Positions 33,672 to 43,410 of a DNA stretch of 64,000 bases are shown piece by piece (within the stretch, counting starts at the first letter, position 1; every line of letters begins with the position of its first letter). Location: assembly GCA_019059635.1 (NCBI GenBank), contig JAGVRJ010000004.1:372001-436000 (forward strand), written 5' to 3'. Source of the DNA: Proales similis (lineage: Eukaryota; Rotifera; Eurotatoria; Ploima; Proalidae). The translations under genes and the position numbers were made by a program. The notes beneath the pieces were generated by a model. It made no database searches and was not told the origin of the DNA. It saw only the letters and a program-made list of their open reading frames with translations.

Positions 33672-35220
33672 TCAAAGCTCGGCCTTTTCGGTTCTTCTCC
33701 TTCCAGAATACTCGGCCCATGAACCCTGTTTTGTTGAACGATGAATTGAAAAAGCATTCATACTTGGCAGAATGCAGCGCTTACCCGATAGACTGAAATG
33801 TTTTCGTGGCCAAGACGAGAAGCGGCAAACGCCACAGATGAAGCAGTTGTCCCTGACTGGCAGCTAAACACGACCGGCTGCTTGAAATAGACGCCATTCA
33901 ACCTGAACACTGGACGTTCGCGTGTAATTACAGCAATCGTTCTGATTTGGATTATGACTTACGTTCGCCGAGCTGTTGGTTGCTCTTGAGGCCACCGGTG
34001 CTCTCATCAAAGAGATCGTCGTAAGGCACATTGACAGCTCCTTCGATATGAGCCGCTTTGAACACATCCGGGCCACGAGCATCGACCACTTGCTCTTGCT
34101 TGCTCTTTATGTTCTCCTCGATTTGCTCAAAGTCTCTGACAAGGTTTTTCCTTTCGACGAAGCGCAACTTTTCCGGCTAAATAAGGCTTCAGATAAAAAT
34201 GCTCAGGCTTTGATTCATTCGACTTGAAAGCCAACCTTGAATTCTCTCTTTGATTGACTTAGCTCTAATCCCTTGGACTTCCAGGCGTTCAAGCCGCCGT
34301 TCAGGATGGAAACATTGTTCAAGCCGAAATACTTTAAATTAAGTCACTGAGGTTAGAATTGGATTCGATGTTAGTCCAACGCCAGGCAACCTTGAGAATC
34401 CACCAGAAGCGAGAAGAGGCATAGAATCCAAACTTGGACCGATCGTACAAGATGATGTGGTGGTGATTGCCGACGCCCAGTTTTCCCAAATAGTCCTCGA
34501 AACTGTCCTTGTCCGGAAAGGGTCGCGGATAGAGCGGTCCAGTTGTACAATGTTTCATAGAGTCAACGAATATCGCATCGCCAATGTGTCCGCTTTTAAT
34601 GAGAAATGACTTCAAGGTGTTAAAGGTTTCCAAGTCAGGAAATGCTCTTACGCTTCGTAGTCAGGCAGTTCCTTGTCGCCGAGGTGAACCTCGAGCAAGC
34701 GATACGTCTCATCGAACGCTTGTTTGTCAACATCCATGGTGTTCTTCAGCCAAGAGGCCGTGAGCAAAGACGGTACAGGCGCTAGTGTGTTCATTTTCTG
34801 ATCTCTCTGCGACTCCTAAGAAATGCGTAAAATAGACAGTGCTAATATAGGCTCTTGCAAAAGGTGCGCAGTCATGAGAGGGTGGAGTTTGTCGTTGTCG
34901 GCGGTGCCTTTTATGCACGAGACGCTAGATGGTAGCCGAGGCATCCGAGACATTTTTTAGCGTCTCTCTCAGCAATTATGTAATCGCTGTCGAGCATTAG
35001 TTGCCTTGACGAGAGCCAGCGCGCTTTTGATAAGCGACACAGATTAAACCAGAATTTAAACCCAAACATTTAGACCCATAAAGGTCTAGTCGATCTGGTC
35101 TCCTTTTGGGTCGAAAGTAAAAAAGCAAAGTTGACTCACCTCGACCTGGACTACGTTTTCGGCCCAGACTGAACTGCAGCATGCTAAAATTAGCTGCAGG
35201 ATCATCAATCCGGTCGTCAT
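33672..35220 (-). CDS. MPST: Tandem-rhodanese sulfurtransferase (MPST/TST type) with signal peptide
   Basis: Exon 1 encodes a clear N-terminal signal peptide (MTTGLMILQLILACCSSVWA) and ENVVQVE. Later exons give the first rhodanese domain (SLLTASWLKNTM, HIGDAIFVDS, CTTGPLYPRPFPD, IILYDRSKFGFYASSRFWW, VSILNGGLNAW) and the second (QVVDARGPDVFKAAHIEGAV, NVPYDDLF, then the catalytic loop VVFSCQSGTTASSVAF with its Cys, and YRGSWAEYSG). The layout equals 3-mercaptopyruvate sulfurtransferase/thiosulfate sulfurtransferase, about 310 residues. The loop CQSGTT is closer to MPST (CGSGVT) than to thiosulfate sulfurtransferase. These enzymes are usually cytosolic or mitochondrial; the secretory signal is unusual and could instead be a divergent mitochondrial presequence, though it lacks basic residues. 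Confidence 0.87.
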
Positions 35221-35909
35221 GTTGCCTTGTGTAAATCTTAATGAATTCAAGTTAGAACAGAATTAGATATCGTCGATCGGCTTGATAGCTTTCGCTCATA
35301 ATTTTGTCTGTAGTTGCGATAACTGCAATAATCGAAAAACGAAGACTAGTTATACAGAAGATTGCAGAATAGAACGCATCTTAAAATGTTGTTCGTCTTT
35401 TCCAAATAATTAGGCAAGTGATCAGCTGCATAAAGCGAATTGTAAGCAAAAATCGGCCAAGAAGCCAAGTCAAATAAAAACCAATTCGGTCTTAAAATGG
35501 TCTAAATTTGTCTTAAATATATGCAATTAGATTAAGAGGTGATCAAAATCACTCGTTGCGGTCCGGCTGGTCGGAATGAAGGATTTGTCAAACTGAGCTA
35601 GCGCCAAGTAACGCTTTCGACTCTTCGACCGTGTGATTGTCGTCAAACTAGTATGACAGCGTTTGACGGGCCAAGCGCACGCCGCTCTAATGTTGACTAT
35701 TATGCTCAGCTTTTGCTCAGCCACCAGCCATTTATTGAAATATCATTTGGACTGATAAAATATTTATTCGCGCTCTATTCTGGTCGGACGCCAGACTCGA
35801 TATTTCAATTTAAAAACCAAAGAAATAAGTGAAGCAAAAGAGCCAAGCACGGGTGGCCACTGCTTCAATTGAATTCAAATTGAATTCTAAATCTAAGTCA
35901 TTTGCGAGT
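35221..35909. other. Spacer across the duplication junction
   Basis: Sulfurtransferase upstream region (to ~35565) joined to the start of unit 2. The 35263-35560 stretch recurs at about 37526-37817; the 35568-35905 stretch matches 31518-31955. Confidence 0.7.
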
Positions 35910-37055
35910 TTAGTTTTGTTTGGCTCTTTGGCCGCGTTTTATGTAAGATTGGATGTAAAAGTTTAGAAATAGACAGAGCATCACCGCCGCATAAATCGAA
36001 CAAGTGAGTCCAAATGGTCTGCTGAAAGTACAGCTTGGTCTTAAAAAGCTAAATGTAGAGTGAAAAACAACCGCTACAAACTGCGCCTGGTGAAAATCGC
36101 GTTCAGTTAAGAGAAGAAATTCGACGCTGCAAAGACATAGCACTTACCAGTTGGATTTGGGTGATGTAACGCTTCCACCATAAATACTTTTGAACTGCCG
36201 GACCGAACGAAGACAGGCCGTAGTAAGAGTACATGATTATGTGCACAAATGAGTTAAGCACGCAACCGAAGAAAGCTGTTTGAGATGGTTTAAGTGTTGC
36301 CGGTTTTAAATTGATGACAAGAGTAGAGTCGCTTTACTATTTCCTCCTCCGAAATTACGCGCAGCTACCCACGTTAAGGGCATAGCAGTGATGTGATGAT
36401 ATACATGCAAGAACGTGATCTGGTTGCCTTTTTTTCTCAGCGCAAACATAATCTGAGGAAATTTTCATTTAGCCGAGTAGAGTTTTTTCAAATGACCATA
36501 AACGCTGCTTACTGTGTCAACAAAGTCAAGAACCTTCGACATCAAAAACAGCCAGATGGCGCGTAGCATCTTCAAAAACCGACCAAGGGAAACTCAAATG
36601 AAAGAACCGACTGTTGGAGGAGTTTGCAGTGCTCACTCTGATTGCGGACGGATCGTTGCTGTAGTCGACGGGCTGGCATGCGAGATTGTAGTTTCTCTCG
36701 ATAGCTGACATGGCAAGCTTTGAATTTCAAGTTCGTTTGGATACCACATTGATTTGAAATGAGATTGTGTACCTCATAGAACATGTAAGCAGTGAGAAGG
36801 ACCTGAACTAAATTGTAGAACAAGAGAAATCGACGAAGCTCAAATGGCTTTCGGTCCTTCATCACTCGATTAATGACCACCAGAGCGACAGAGTAGGCCA
36901 GCAGGATGGCGATGATTGGCGTCGGACTTGCCATCAACGGCCAATCGCGCAGTCGCTCGTCTAGATCGTCATTCGTAACCCTCCTTAACTTGGCTCGTGG
37001 CATTTATGTTACCTGCTTTTCCGATAAGGGCGTCCCAGTCAAATGAAGAATCCAT
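35910..37055 (-). CDS. ELOVL: ELOVL-family fatty acid elongase, copy 2
   Basis: Same seven-exon structure as copy 1 and intact throughout. N-terminal exons are almost identical ([49 protein letters not shown]). The catalytic exon reads [14 protein letters not shown] in place of [14 protein letters not shown], so HxxHH is kept but the surroundings differ. The last exon differs at about 17 of 58 residues (for example [20 protein letters not shown]), while the flanking introns remain close to copy 1. An ER-membrane elongase with altered acyl-chain or partner preference is a reasonable inference. The gene keeps the AAG 3' splice site in intron 3. Confidence 0.9.
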
Positions 37056-37253
37056 TTTTTTTGTTGCCCAATCTAATAAAAGCTCTTATTCGCTTTGAGT
37101 GGCCAAGTTTTGCTTGATTTTAGTTATCACCACACACAGACGGCAAAATAGAAAAAAATCGAGCTATTTTAAGTTTTATTATATGGCAATTCAAAGCAAC
37201 CGCCCTGTTCAAGATCGCATTCTCAATTCCCAAAATCAAGAAACTTGCACAAG

Positions 37254-37520
37254 TAAACTGCCTTAGAAATGCGTAAAAAGGCACTGGTATTTAAGACTCT
37301 AGGAAAAGGTGCGCGGTCATGAGAGGTTTGAGTTTGTCGTCGTCAGCGCTTTTTTAGCACGGGATCCTAGATGGCCGAGGCATCCCAGATATTTCTAAGC
37401 CTTTCTCTCAGCAATTATGTAATCGCTGTCGAATACTAGTTGCTTTGATGAGACCCAGCGCGCTTTGATAAGAGCCGCAGATTTATCCAAAATTAAGATC
37501 CGAACTTTTACACCCGTTGA
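37254..37520 (-). pseudogene. Remnant of duplicated sulfurtransferase locus
   Basis: Matches noncoding DNA at about 34815-35087 of unit 1 (aaatgcgtaaa..., aaaaggtgcgc, gtcatgagag, cagcaattatgtaatcgctg), that is, intron 1 of the sulfurtransferase gene. All exons that could encode the enzyme are absent, so nothing here can be expressed as that protein. Confidence 0.75.
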
Positions 37521-37817
37521 TATCATTAATCGGCTTGATAGCTTTCGCTCATAATTTGTCAGCGGTTACGATAGCTACAGTTATCATAAGAAGGAGACTT
37601 GTTTTACAGAAGATTGCAGAATAGAACGCATCTTAAAATGTTGTTCGTCTTTTCCAAATAATTAGGCAAGTGATAAGCTGCATAAAGCGAATTGTAAGCA
37701 AAAATCGGCCAAGAAGCCAAGTCAAATAAAAACCAATTCGGTCTTAAAATGGGTCTAAATTTGTCTTAAATATATGCAATTAGATTAAGAGGTGATCAAA
37801 ATCACTCGTTGCGGCCC

Positions 37818-38412
37818 GTCATCTATCGAACTCTTGCTTGCTGCCTGTATCGCTTGACCTGCTTAGGCCCATATACACACGCGAATTTAATGAGGCGCAC
37901 CGATTTGATCCCAAATAAAAAAATATGAATTTTTTCTTCGCCCGGCTAGCACGAATGTGAGTGTTTGTGGCCAAATTTTTCGTTTTGGCTTGCACAAAAA
38001 GGACCTGCATTAGTGTGGAGGTTGGACTACTCAAATCGGAAAATGCCTCATTTAATCTCGCTCAAAGCTTTTGGTGGCCGCAAATCTTGTCCTTTGCTTA
38101 CACAAACACAAGCACACACCCACACACGCATTCGCACACACACACACACGCACCAAGCAAGATTTGCGGCTTTGAACTGCTCGTTCGCTTTTGAAATTGA
38201 GAATGTGAGCATTAGATCTCAAATAAGTCGTCTGTGTGTGTGCGTGTGCACTGGATTGTGCTGTGAAAGTGTTGGTTCTGAATGCATCGATCATCGTACA
38301 TCATCTGACTATCTGGTTAATCAAACAACGGACGCTCTTTTCTCAGCCTAACCTACTTCTGGCCCTAACCTCAGTCACTCTCAATTTCCGTTCAGACGGG
38401 ACCGGTACGAAA
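37818..38412. other. Tetraspanin upstream region with CA/TG repeats
   Basis: Contains (CA)n-rich sequence at 38101-38156 and a TG-rich stretch near 38230-38250; the two could pair as an imperfect inverted repeat. An acceptor-like cgttcag at ~38395 suggests a 5' UTR intron before the ATG at 38413. Confidence 0.5.
38101..38156. repeat. (CA)n-rich microsatellite
   Basis: Interrupted CA/CACACG repeats over about 55 bp. Confidence 0.85.
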
Positions 38413-39945
38413 ATGGCGAAAAGTCTTCACCTGCCCAGAAATATCCCCGAACTCATCTACCGGCTCGTGCGCTGTTTTGTCTACGCCTTCACGTTCATTC
38501 TAAGCGTAAGCAAACTGGCTCCTTCCCATGACCTGACGGTCTACTGATGACACTTTTTGTGCTGTCAATTGAAATTGGCTGCATGCAGATATTCGGCGTT
38601 GCACTCATTGTTTTCTCGTTCTGGTACATTTACGAAGGCAAGAACTACCACGTGGACAACTCGGTCAAGTATACAGTATTCACTGTAACGTTCATTCTGG
38701 GCGCAATCCTCTTCGTCATATCATCGTGCGGTCTGACTGCCGCACTCTACGAGCGAATATTGTTCGCCAAAATTGTAACTCATTTGTCAGCCCAAAGCAT
38801 ACGCCTGTACTCATTTGCCGACTAGTTTCTGGCCGGAAATCTATTCCTACTCGGCATCCAGTTTTTCTGCATTCTGATCGTCAACAATCAAAAGCAAGCG
38901 GTAATTCCATCATTCATATCGAACGAACGTTCACCTGACCAATCTGCCCAGATTCTCTCACACGCCAGCTCTCTGTTTCAAAAGTTCATCACCGAGTATT
39001 TCGAGGACAATGACATCAAGTTCCTGGTAGACGTCATTCAATCAGACGTGAGTTGAACTGTGCCCGCCCTTCCTTTTTGACTCGAGCACACAAGTCAGTT
39101 TGACGCGTTTAGCTCAAGTGCTGCGGCATAAGTTCGCCAAACGACTGGAATGCCAATCCCTACTACCGCTGCGATTCGAGAAGCACGTTCGCCTGCTCGG
39201 TGCCGGCGTCTTGCTGTCACAACTTTACTCTGGTTTGTAAATGTCCGAGTTTGAACGCGTCGAGCGCCAATTCAAAACTCGAAATTTCAAGTCAAATTCG
39301 GCTGGCTTCAACCAGTTCTGTGGAATGGCCGTTCGAAGCAACGGCACTCAACTCGACCTGTTCAAGTCAATTCACACGACCGGTTGCAAGTATTCGATCT
39401 ACACATTTCTCGACTACAAGCACACAATGACCGCTTCGATTTTGATCGGCGTATTGGTGCCTGAGGTGAGTAGGCATCACCATTTAAAGGTCAAGTTGCT
39501 ATTTATCTTACGATTGGTCTAGCTGATCGGCATCATGCTGATCATCTGCTTTATAATTTCATTGAATTACTTGATTCAATACGATTCGATCGAGGCGGAC
39601 GAGTCGAGTACAATCAAGTTCAAGCGAACGCCAGAGCTCACACTCGAAATAGAAGCGCCCAAGAAGAGCGAGTTGAAGAAGAAAAACTTGTTCATAATCA
39701 GCATAGGCACCAACAACCAGCTCAAGGGCAGACGAATGTTTTTGGACATGAGCTCGTCCGACAAGCAGCTTGACGACGAGCAAGGCGTCTTCCAAATCAC
39801 CGAAACGGAGACAAGTGTGAACAGTATCGACCAGAACCATGTCTACGAAGAGCGAATCGAGCGCATCAAAAGTCGCATCGACGCTCTGGACAATTTTAAA
39901 CAGTATGCGGAGAGCAATCTGGCGTATGGACTGAACGCCAATTGA
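38413..39945 (+). CDS. TspanC8-type tetraspanin
   Basis: Exon 1 (38413-38505) gives the short N-terminus and start of TM1; later exons give TM2-TM3 (YTVFTVTFILGAILFVISSC, FLAGNLFLLGIQFFCILIV). The large extracellular loop contains KCCGISSPNDWNANPYYRC, FAC, ASCC, QFCG and HTTGC: eight cysteines, the mark of the TspanC8 group (TSPAN5/10/14/15/17/33), which escorts and regulates ADAM10 and so affects Notch signalling. TM4 (LIGVLVPELIGIMLIICFII) follows. An unusually long acidic cytoplasmic tail of about 110 residues ends at the stop, 39945. The intron within the loop ends in AAG. Group assignment rests on the cysteine count. Confidence 0.85.
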
Positions 39946-40452
39946 GAACGCGTCATTTGCATTTGTCCTAAACTCGCGTCCATTTCATCTCTTTAGGATC
40001 TCTTTAATTTAATTTAATCAAATTTAATTGTACAGACTTGATGACAAATAATGTGTTTATTCATAATGTGTTCAATGATTGTGTTCATTCGATTGTTAAA
40101 CTTTTCTTATTCTCTATAAAGCAAATCTAACAACTCAACTTGATCTCATGGTCACTCGATGCGATCGGGCGGGCGAGAGTGTCTTCAATGCGAAGCGATC
40201 AGAAATCGACGTCTGTTCTTTATTTGCAAGTTATCGATAGATTGAAATCGAAGAAATTGCCAGTGCGCGCATAATTCAGCCGATTAAACAAACACTGTGT
40301 TTGTGGGAAATGAGTTTCTCAATGACGCAATCGATGAGATGGACATGATCGCAACCGAATTGATCACTCTATCGCTTGTTGTCTAAGCTCAGAAAATAAA
40401 AGCCGCTGTTTGATATCGGTTGGAGAACACTCGAATTTTAAATCTTTTAAAC
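39946..40452. other. Intergenic
   Basis: 3' UTR of the tetraspanin gene and promoter of the next gene. A TATA-like aataaaag lies at ~40395, about 58 bp before the ATG at 40453. AT-rich repeats of aattt near 40005-40030. No gene seen. Confidence 0.5.
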
Positions 40453-40983
40453 ATGAACTCGAAACTAGCAATCGTTAGTTGTCTGATCGCCTTTGGAGCG
40501 GCTTGCTGTGCATTAGCCCAAGAGCTTGGCGTCGACTCGACCGAGGTCCGAATGCTCACCAAAGAACAGTTCGATTATTTGGAGCAACGGTACTTGAAAA
40601 TAGTCAACTACCAACTGCATCTGGCCGACTACGAGCCGTTGAACATGAATCGCACATTGTTTGAAGTTGCCGGTCAATTGGCTAAAAAAATGGCTCAAGC
40701 CGACGAACTAATACCCGTGGACATGAGCTGGGCTGACAAGCCACTTGTCGGCTATTACTTTGCCTTGGACGGCATTCAAGAGAACAAGTTTGTGGGCGAG
40801 AAAGTTTGCTTCAACACGGTGACCACGTTTAAAGAGGAGCCGATGGATGCCAATCAGAACTGCGACCCCAAAGAGCTCGAGATCACCCAACTTGAAGATT
40901 ACGGCTATGGCCGAGCTTTCAACGAAGCCAAAGACCGATTCTACTTTGTCCGCCTCTTTTATCTTGATCCCACAAGCCTTTAA
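40453..40983 (+). CDS. Small secreted orphan protein
   Basis: Single-exon ORF of 176 residues from the ATG at 40453; the open frame upstream has only a TTG. A signal peptide covers residues 1-23 (IVSCLIAFGAACCALAQ). The mature chain is acidic, rich in Leu, Glu, Asp and Tyr, with one N-glycosylation site (NRT) and two cysteines (CFN, NCDP) that could form a disulfide. I recognise no domain. It could be a lineage-specific secreted or cystatin-like fold protein, but nothing shows that. Strong codon regularity and the clean signal peptide support a real gene. Confidence 0.7.
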   Translation: MNSKLAIVSCLIAFGAACCALAQELGVDSTEVRMLTKEQFDYLEQRYLKIVNYQLHLADYEPLNMNRTLFEVAGQLAKKMAQADELIPVDMSWADKPLVGYYFALDGIQENKFVGEKVCFNTVTTFKEEPMDANQNCDPKELEITQLEDYGYGRAFNEAKDRFYFVRLFYLDPTSL

Positions 40984-41349
40984 GTTTGCTTTCCTCTGAT
41001 TTCTTTTTTACTTTTCTGTTTGCTAACTGTTGTTGCCCTTTTCTCATTTTTTTCAAACACCATTTCATTTAAAAGAGATAAAAGCATATTGTTTTTGAAG
41101 AGAGCTTTGAATCGTTTTATTATCGGTTAGAAAGGAATTACCGCTTCTATAAGATAGAAATCAACAACTCCTTTGGCCTTATTGCATAAGTCGATTGGAA
41201 TTTTTTTTTTCACTTTTTTTTTGTTTTTGTTTTGGTCTAGAATGATGCTCATAGTAGCAGTCTAGTTTGGCTGATCGTCAAAAATGTTGAAGTAAATGAT
41301 TGTGGGCGAGAGGAATAGCTAATTTGGGCTGCACCTTCCAAGTCACCAT
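40984..41349. other. Convergent 3' spacer
   Basis: T-rich tracts near 41210-41235. Contains the 3' ends of the flanking convergent genes. No gene seen. Confidence 0.5.
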
Positions 41350-42291
41350 CTAATGGTAGAAGGCGATGCCAGAGCAGGCGTGCGGGTTGTGGTTCAAGAA
41401 CTCGCATCTGGAGGAAAAGTGATTACTCTTTAGGGTTCGACTGAGTGGATGAATTGAATTTACCTTCGGGTAACCTCGTCAAAGTAGGTACGCTCTCCGA
41501 CAAACGGGCAAGCATAGCTCTTTCGCTGGATGCCGAAAACACAGGCGTGGAATACATCGCAGAATTGCGGGTCTCTCCAGTGACCAGATGGGCGGCTGGT
41601 ACAATCAAACGGAACTCCGCCAACCAAGGTCTCAATGATGGTCTCGCCTGTGTTGGTGATGGTCGGCTGCTGGATGGGGAAGGGACCGGCCGGGACAGCG
41701 ATCACATTCGGGTGGACATAGGCGGGCACAGGATGGACTGGGACTGGATGAACTGGCACTGGGTGCACTGGTACGGGATGCACTGGCACAGGGTGGTAGA
41801 CTGGTTGCGGATGTGGCTGTGGCTGTGGGTGGTAGACGGGCTGCGGATGCGGCTGAGGAGCTGGGTGATACGTCGGTGGCTTGGGGTGCGGTGCTGGGGC
41901 TGGGTGGTACACTGGCTGTGGTGCAGGGTGTCCATAAGCGATGATGGAACCACCAGCAGGCTTAGGTGGGTGCACGTTTTGTGAGGGCGAAAAGTTTAGT
42001 ACTGGCGCATCGTTCGCTTGTTCTGGTTGCTGCGGTGGAGGAGGTAGATCTTCAGCGTTGAGGCCTTCGGTTAAATCGATAGCCTGTCCGTTTCCGAACT
42101 CGCCGTCAGAGTTGGCCAGCTGCTGCCACTTTTTGATTATTTGGTCATTTTTCCAATATTGTTGACTGGATGCTTGCGATAGACAAGCCAGTGCCAGAAC
42201 GGCAATGAGTGCAGCTAAACGGTCATGAGCGATTAGAAGAGGCCATCTGTTAGAGTAGATGGTGTGGTCACTCACGTAGTTTGCTGAACAT
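41350..42291 (-). CDS. Secreted chitin-binding (CBM14) protein with His-Pro repeats
   Basis: Three minus-strand exons. Exon 1 encodes MFSKL and joins a hydrophobic PALIAVLALACLSQA signal peptide. Next comes an acidic/Pro segment, then a long repeat region built on HPAPQP, HPQPVY and tandem PVHPV units (about residues 110-180). The C-terminal peritrophin-A/CBM14 domain has six cysteines: FDC, QFC, HAC, YAC, then RRC and HAC from the last exon, with the WRDPQFCDVFHACVFG core. CBM14 domains bind chitin in cuticle, peritrophic or egg-shell matrices. The His/Pro repeats suggest a structural, possibly metal- or catechol-crosslinked matrix role, which is inference. The gene ends CSGIAFYH-stop at 41350. 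Confidence 0.88.
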
Positions 42292-43410
42292 ACTTTGCGC
42301 TGCTTCCTGTGCTGCTTCCTTTGCTGCTTGTTGCTTTTGTTGGTCGCTTTTGATTTGATTTTGAGCCAGATTGTGCTGGCTTAAATACCGGTTGGTGGCG
42401 GGCTAATTATCATTTGACGAGCGAGAAAAAGGCTCAATTTACTCTTCCTCGATTTTTTTTTCCATCGGATTGTTTTTTGTTTTCGCATTATCTTATCCCT
42501 CGTGAATTAAAAAAAATATTTTAAATTTTCGCCGGCTTAGGCAAGAGCTTGTAAACTTTTTGCTCATGCCCTCTCTCTCTCTCTCTCTCTCTGTTGTCCC
42601 CATCTCTATTCGCTGGCCGTGTCATCGGCCTGGATCGCGTGCACAAGGATTAATTTCAATTAGGAACGATGGCTAAAGCAAGCAACAAAGAAAGCATTCT
42701 AGCCACTCTAATCTCGACTGCGGTATTAGTTAGTTGTGGGCAACTTGAACCTTTCAATTAGATGCAAATGATTGCCTTTTGTCCGATCTCGATTAATCTA
42801 GCGGCGCTCATTTCTCATTTGAAGCGCAGATAGATTGACAAGCTTTGTGCACCTTTGCGAGCCATTGATTCAAATTGTTGTTAATCCGATATTATATAAT
42901 TATTGTTATTATTCGCACTGTGGCGAGCACATGCGCGCCGGACATATCACAAGTCCAGGTCGATGAAGATGAGTTCGTGAACAAATCTAGAGGTTACACT
43001 GATATTTAGAATTTGATGACTTACGTAATTTAATCTAAGATTACTCAATGGACGGCTCTCTAGTGGCTCGATTGTCCCCTTCTTCTTCTTCACTTTCAAC
43101 TTCTGTCCCGGTCCAATTAAAATATCTCAAATTTCAAAACACTAATCCATTTTAATCTAGAACCTCCAAAGTATTCAATTTATTTCTTTCGCCCTCTACT
43201 CCGCCTTCTAATCCTCAATTATAAGTTAACCGTCCAACATAAGCCGATATCAAGCTCTTCTTGGCCAAATGAAAGCAACCTCTTTTCATATTTGTTGCCT
43301 CGTTCAGTCGCCTTCTAGTGCACGCCCACACCATTGTATCTTCAAGGCTGATGATGCTGAAAGAAGTTTTTATTTTGATTTTTGGAGACCACTGATTGAA
43401 CTGAATGACT
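42292..43410. other. Intergenic region with a CT repeat
   Basis: Upstream region of the CBM14 gene (TATA-like and T-rich sequences) and 3' side of the GPCR gene. Contains (CT)n at ~42574-42592. A plus-strand ORF at 43269 runs into the GPCR gene antisense and is not supported. Confidence 0.5.
42574..42592. repeat. (CT)n microsatellite
   Basis: About ten CT dinucleotides. Confidence 0.85.

Larger units (their letters stand above)
31512..35565. repeat. Tandem segmental duplication, unit 1
   Basis: The unit begins near gctggtcggaataaagg and ends at gatcaaaatcactcgttgcg. It holds an ELOVL gene and a sulfurtransferase gene. The same borders recur in unit 2 (35566-37817), with long tracts of near-identity in coding and noncoding sequence. 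Confidence 0.85.
35566..37817. repeat. Tandem segmental duplication, unit 2 (with internal deletions)
   Basis: Second copy of the 31512-35565 unit. The ELOVL gene is retained. The sulfurtransferase body is lost (unit 1 positions ~33305-34815), and its signal-peptide exon is lost too (~35087-35263). Remnants of the sulfurtransferase intron/upstream DNA remain. Confidence 0.85.
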
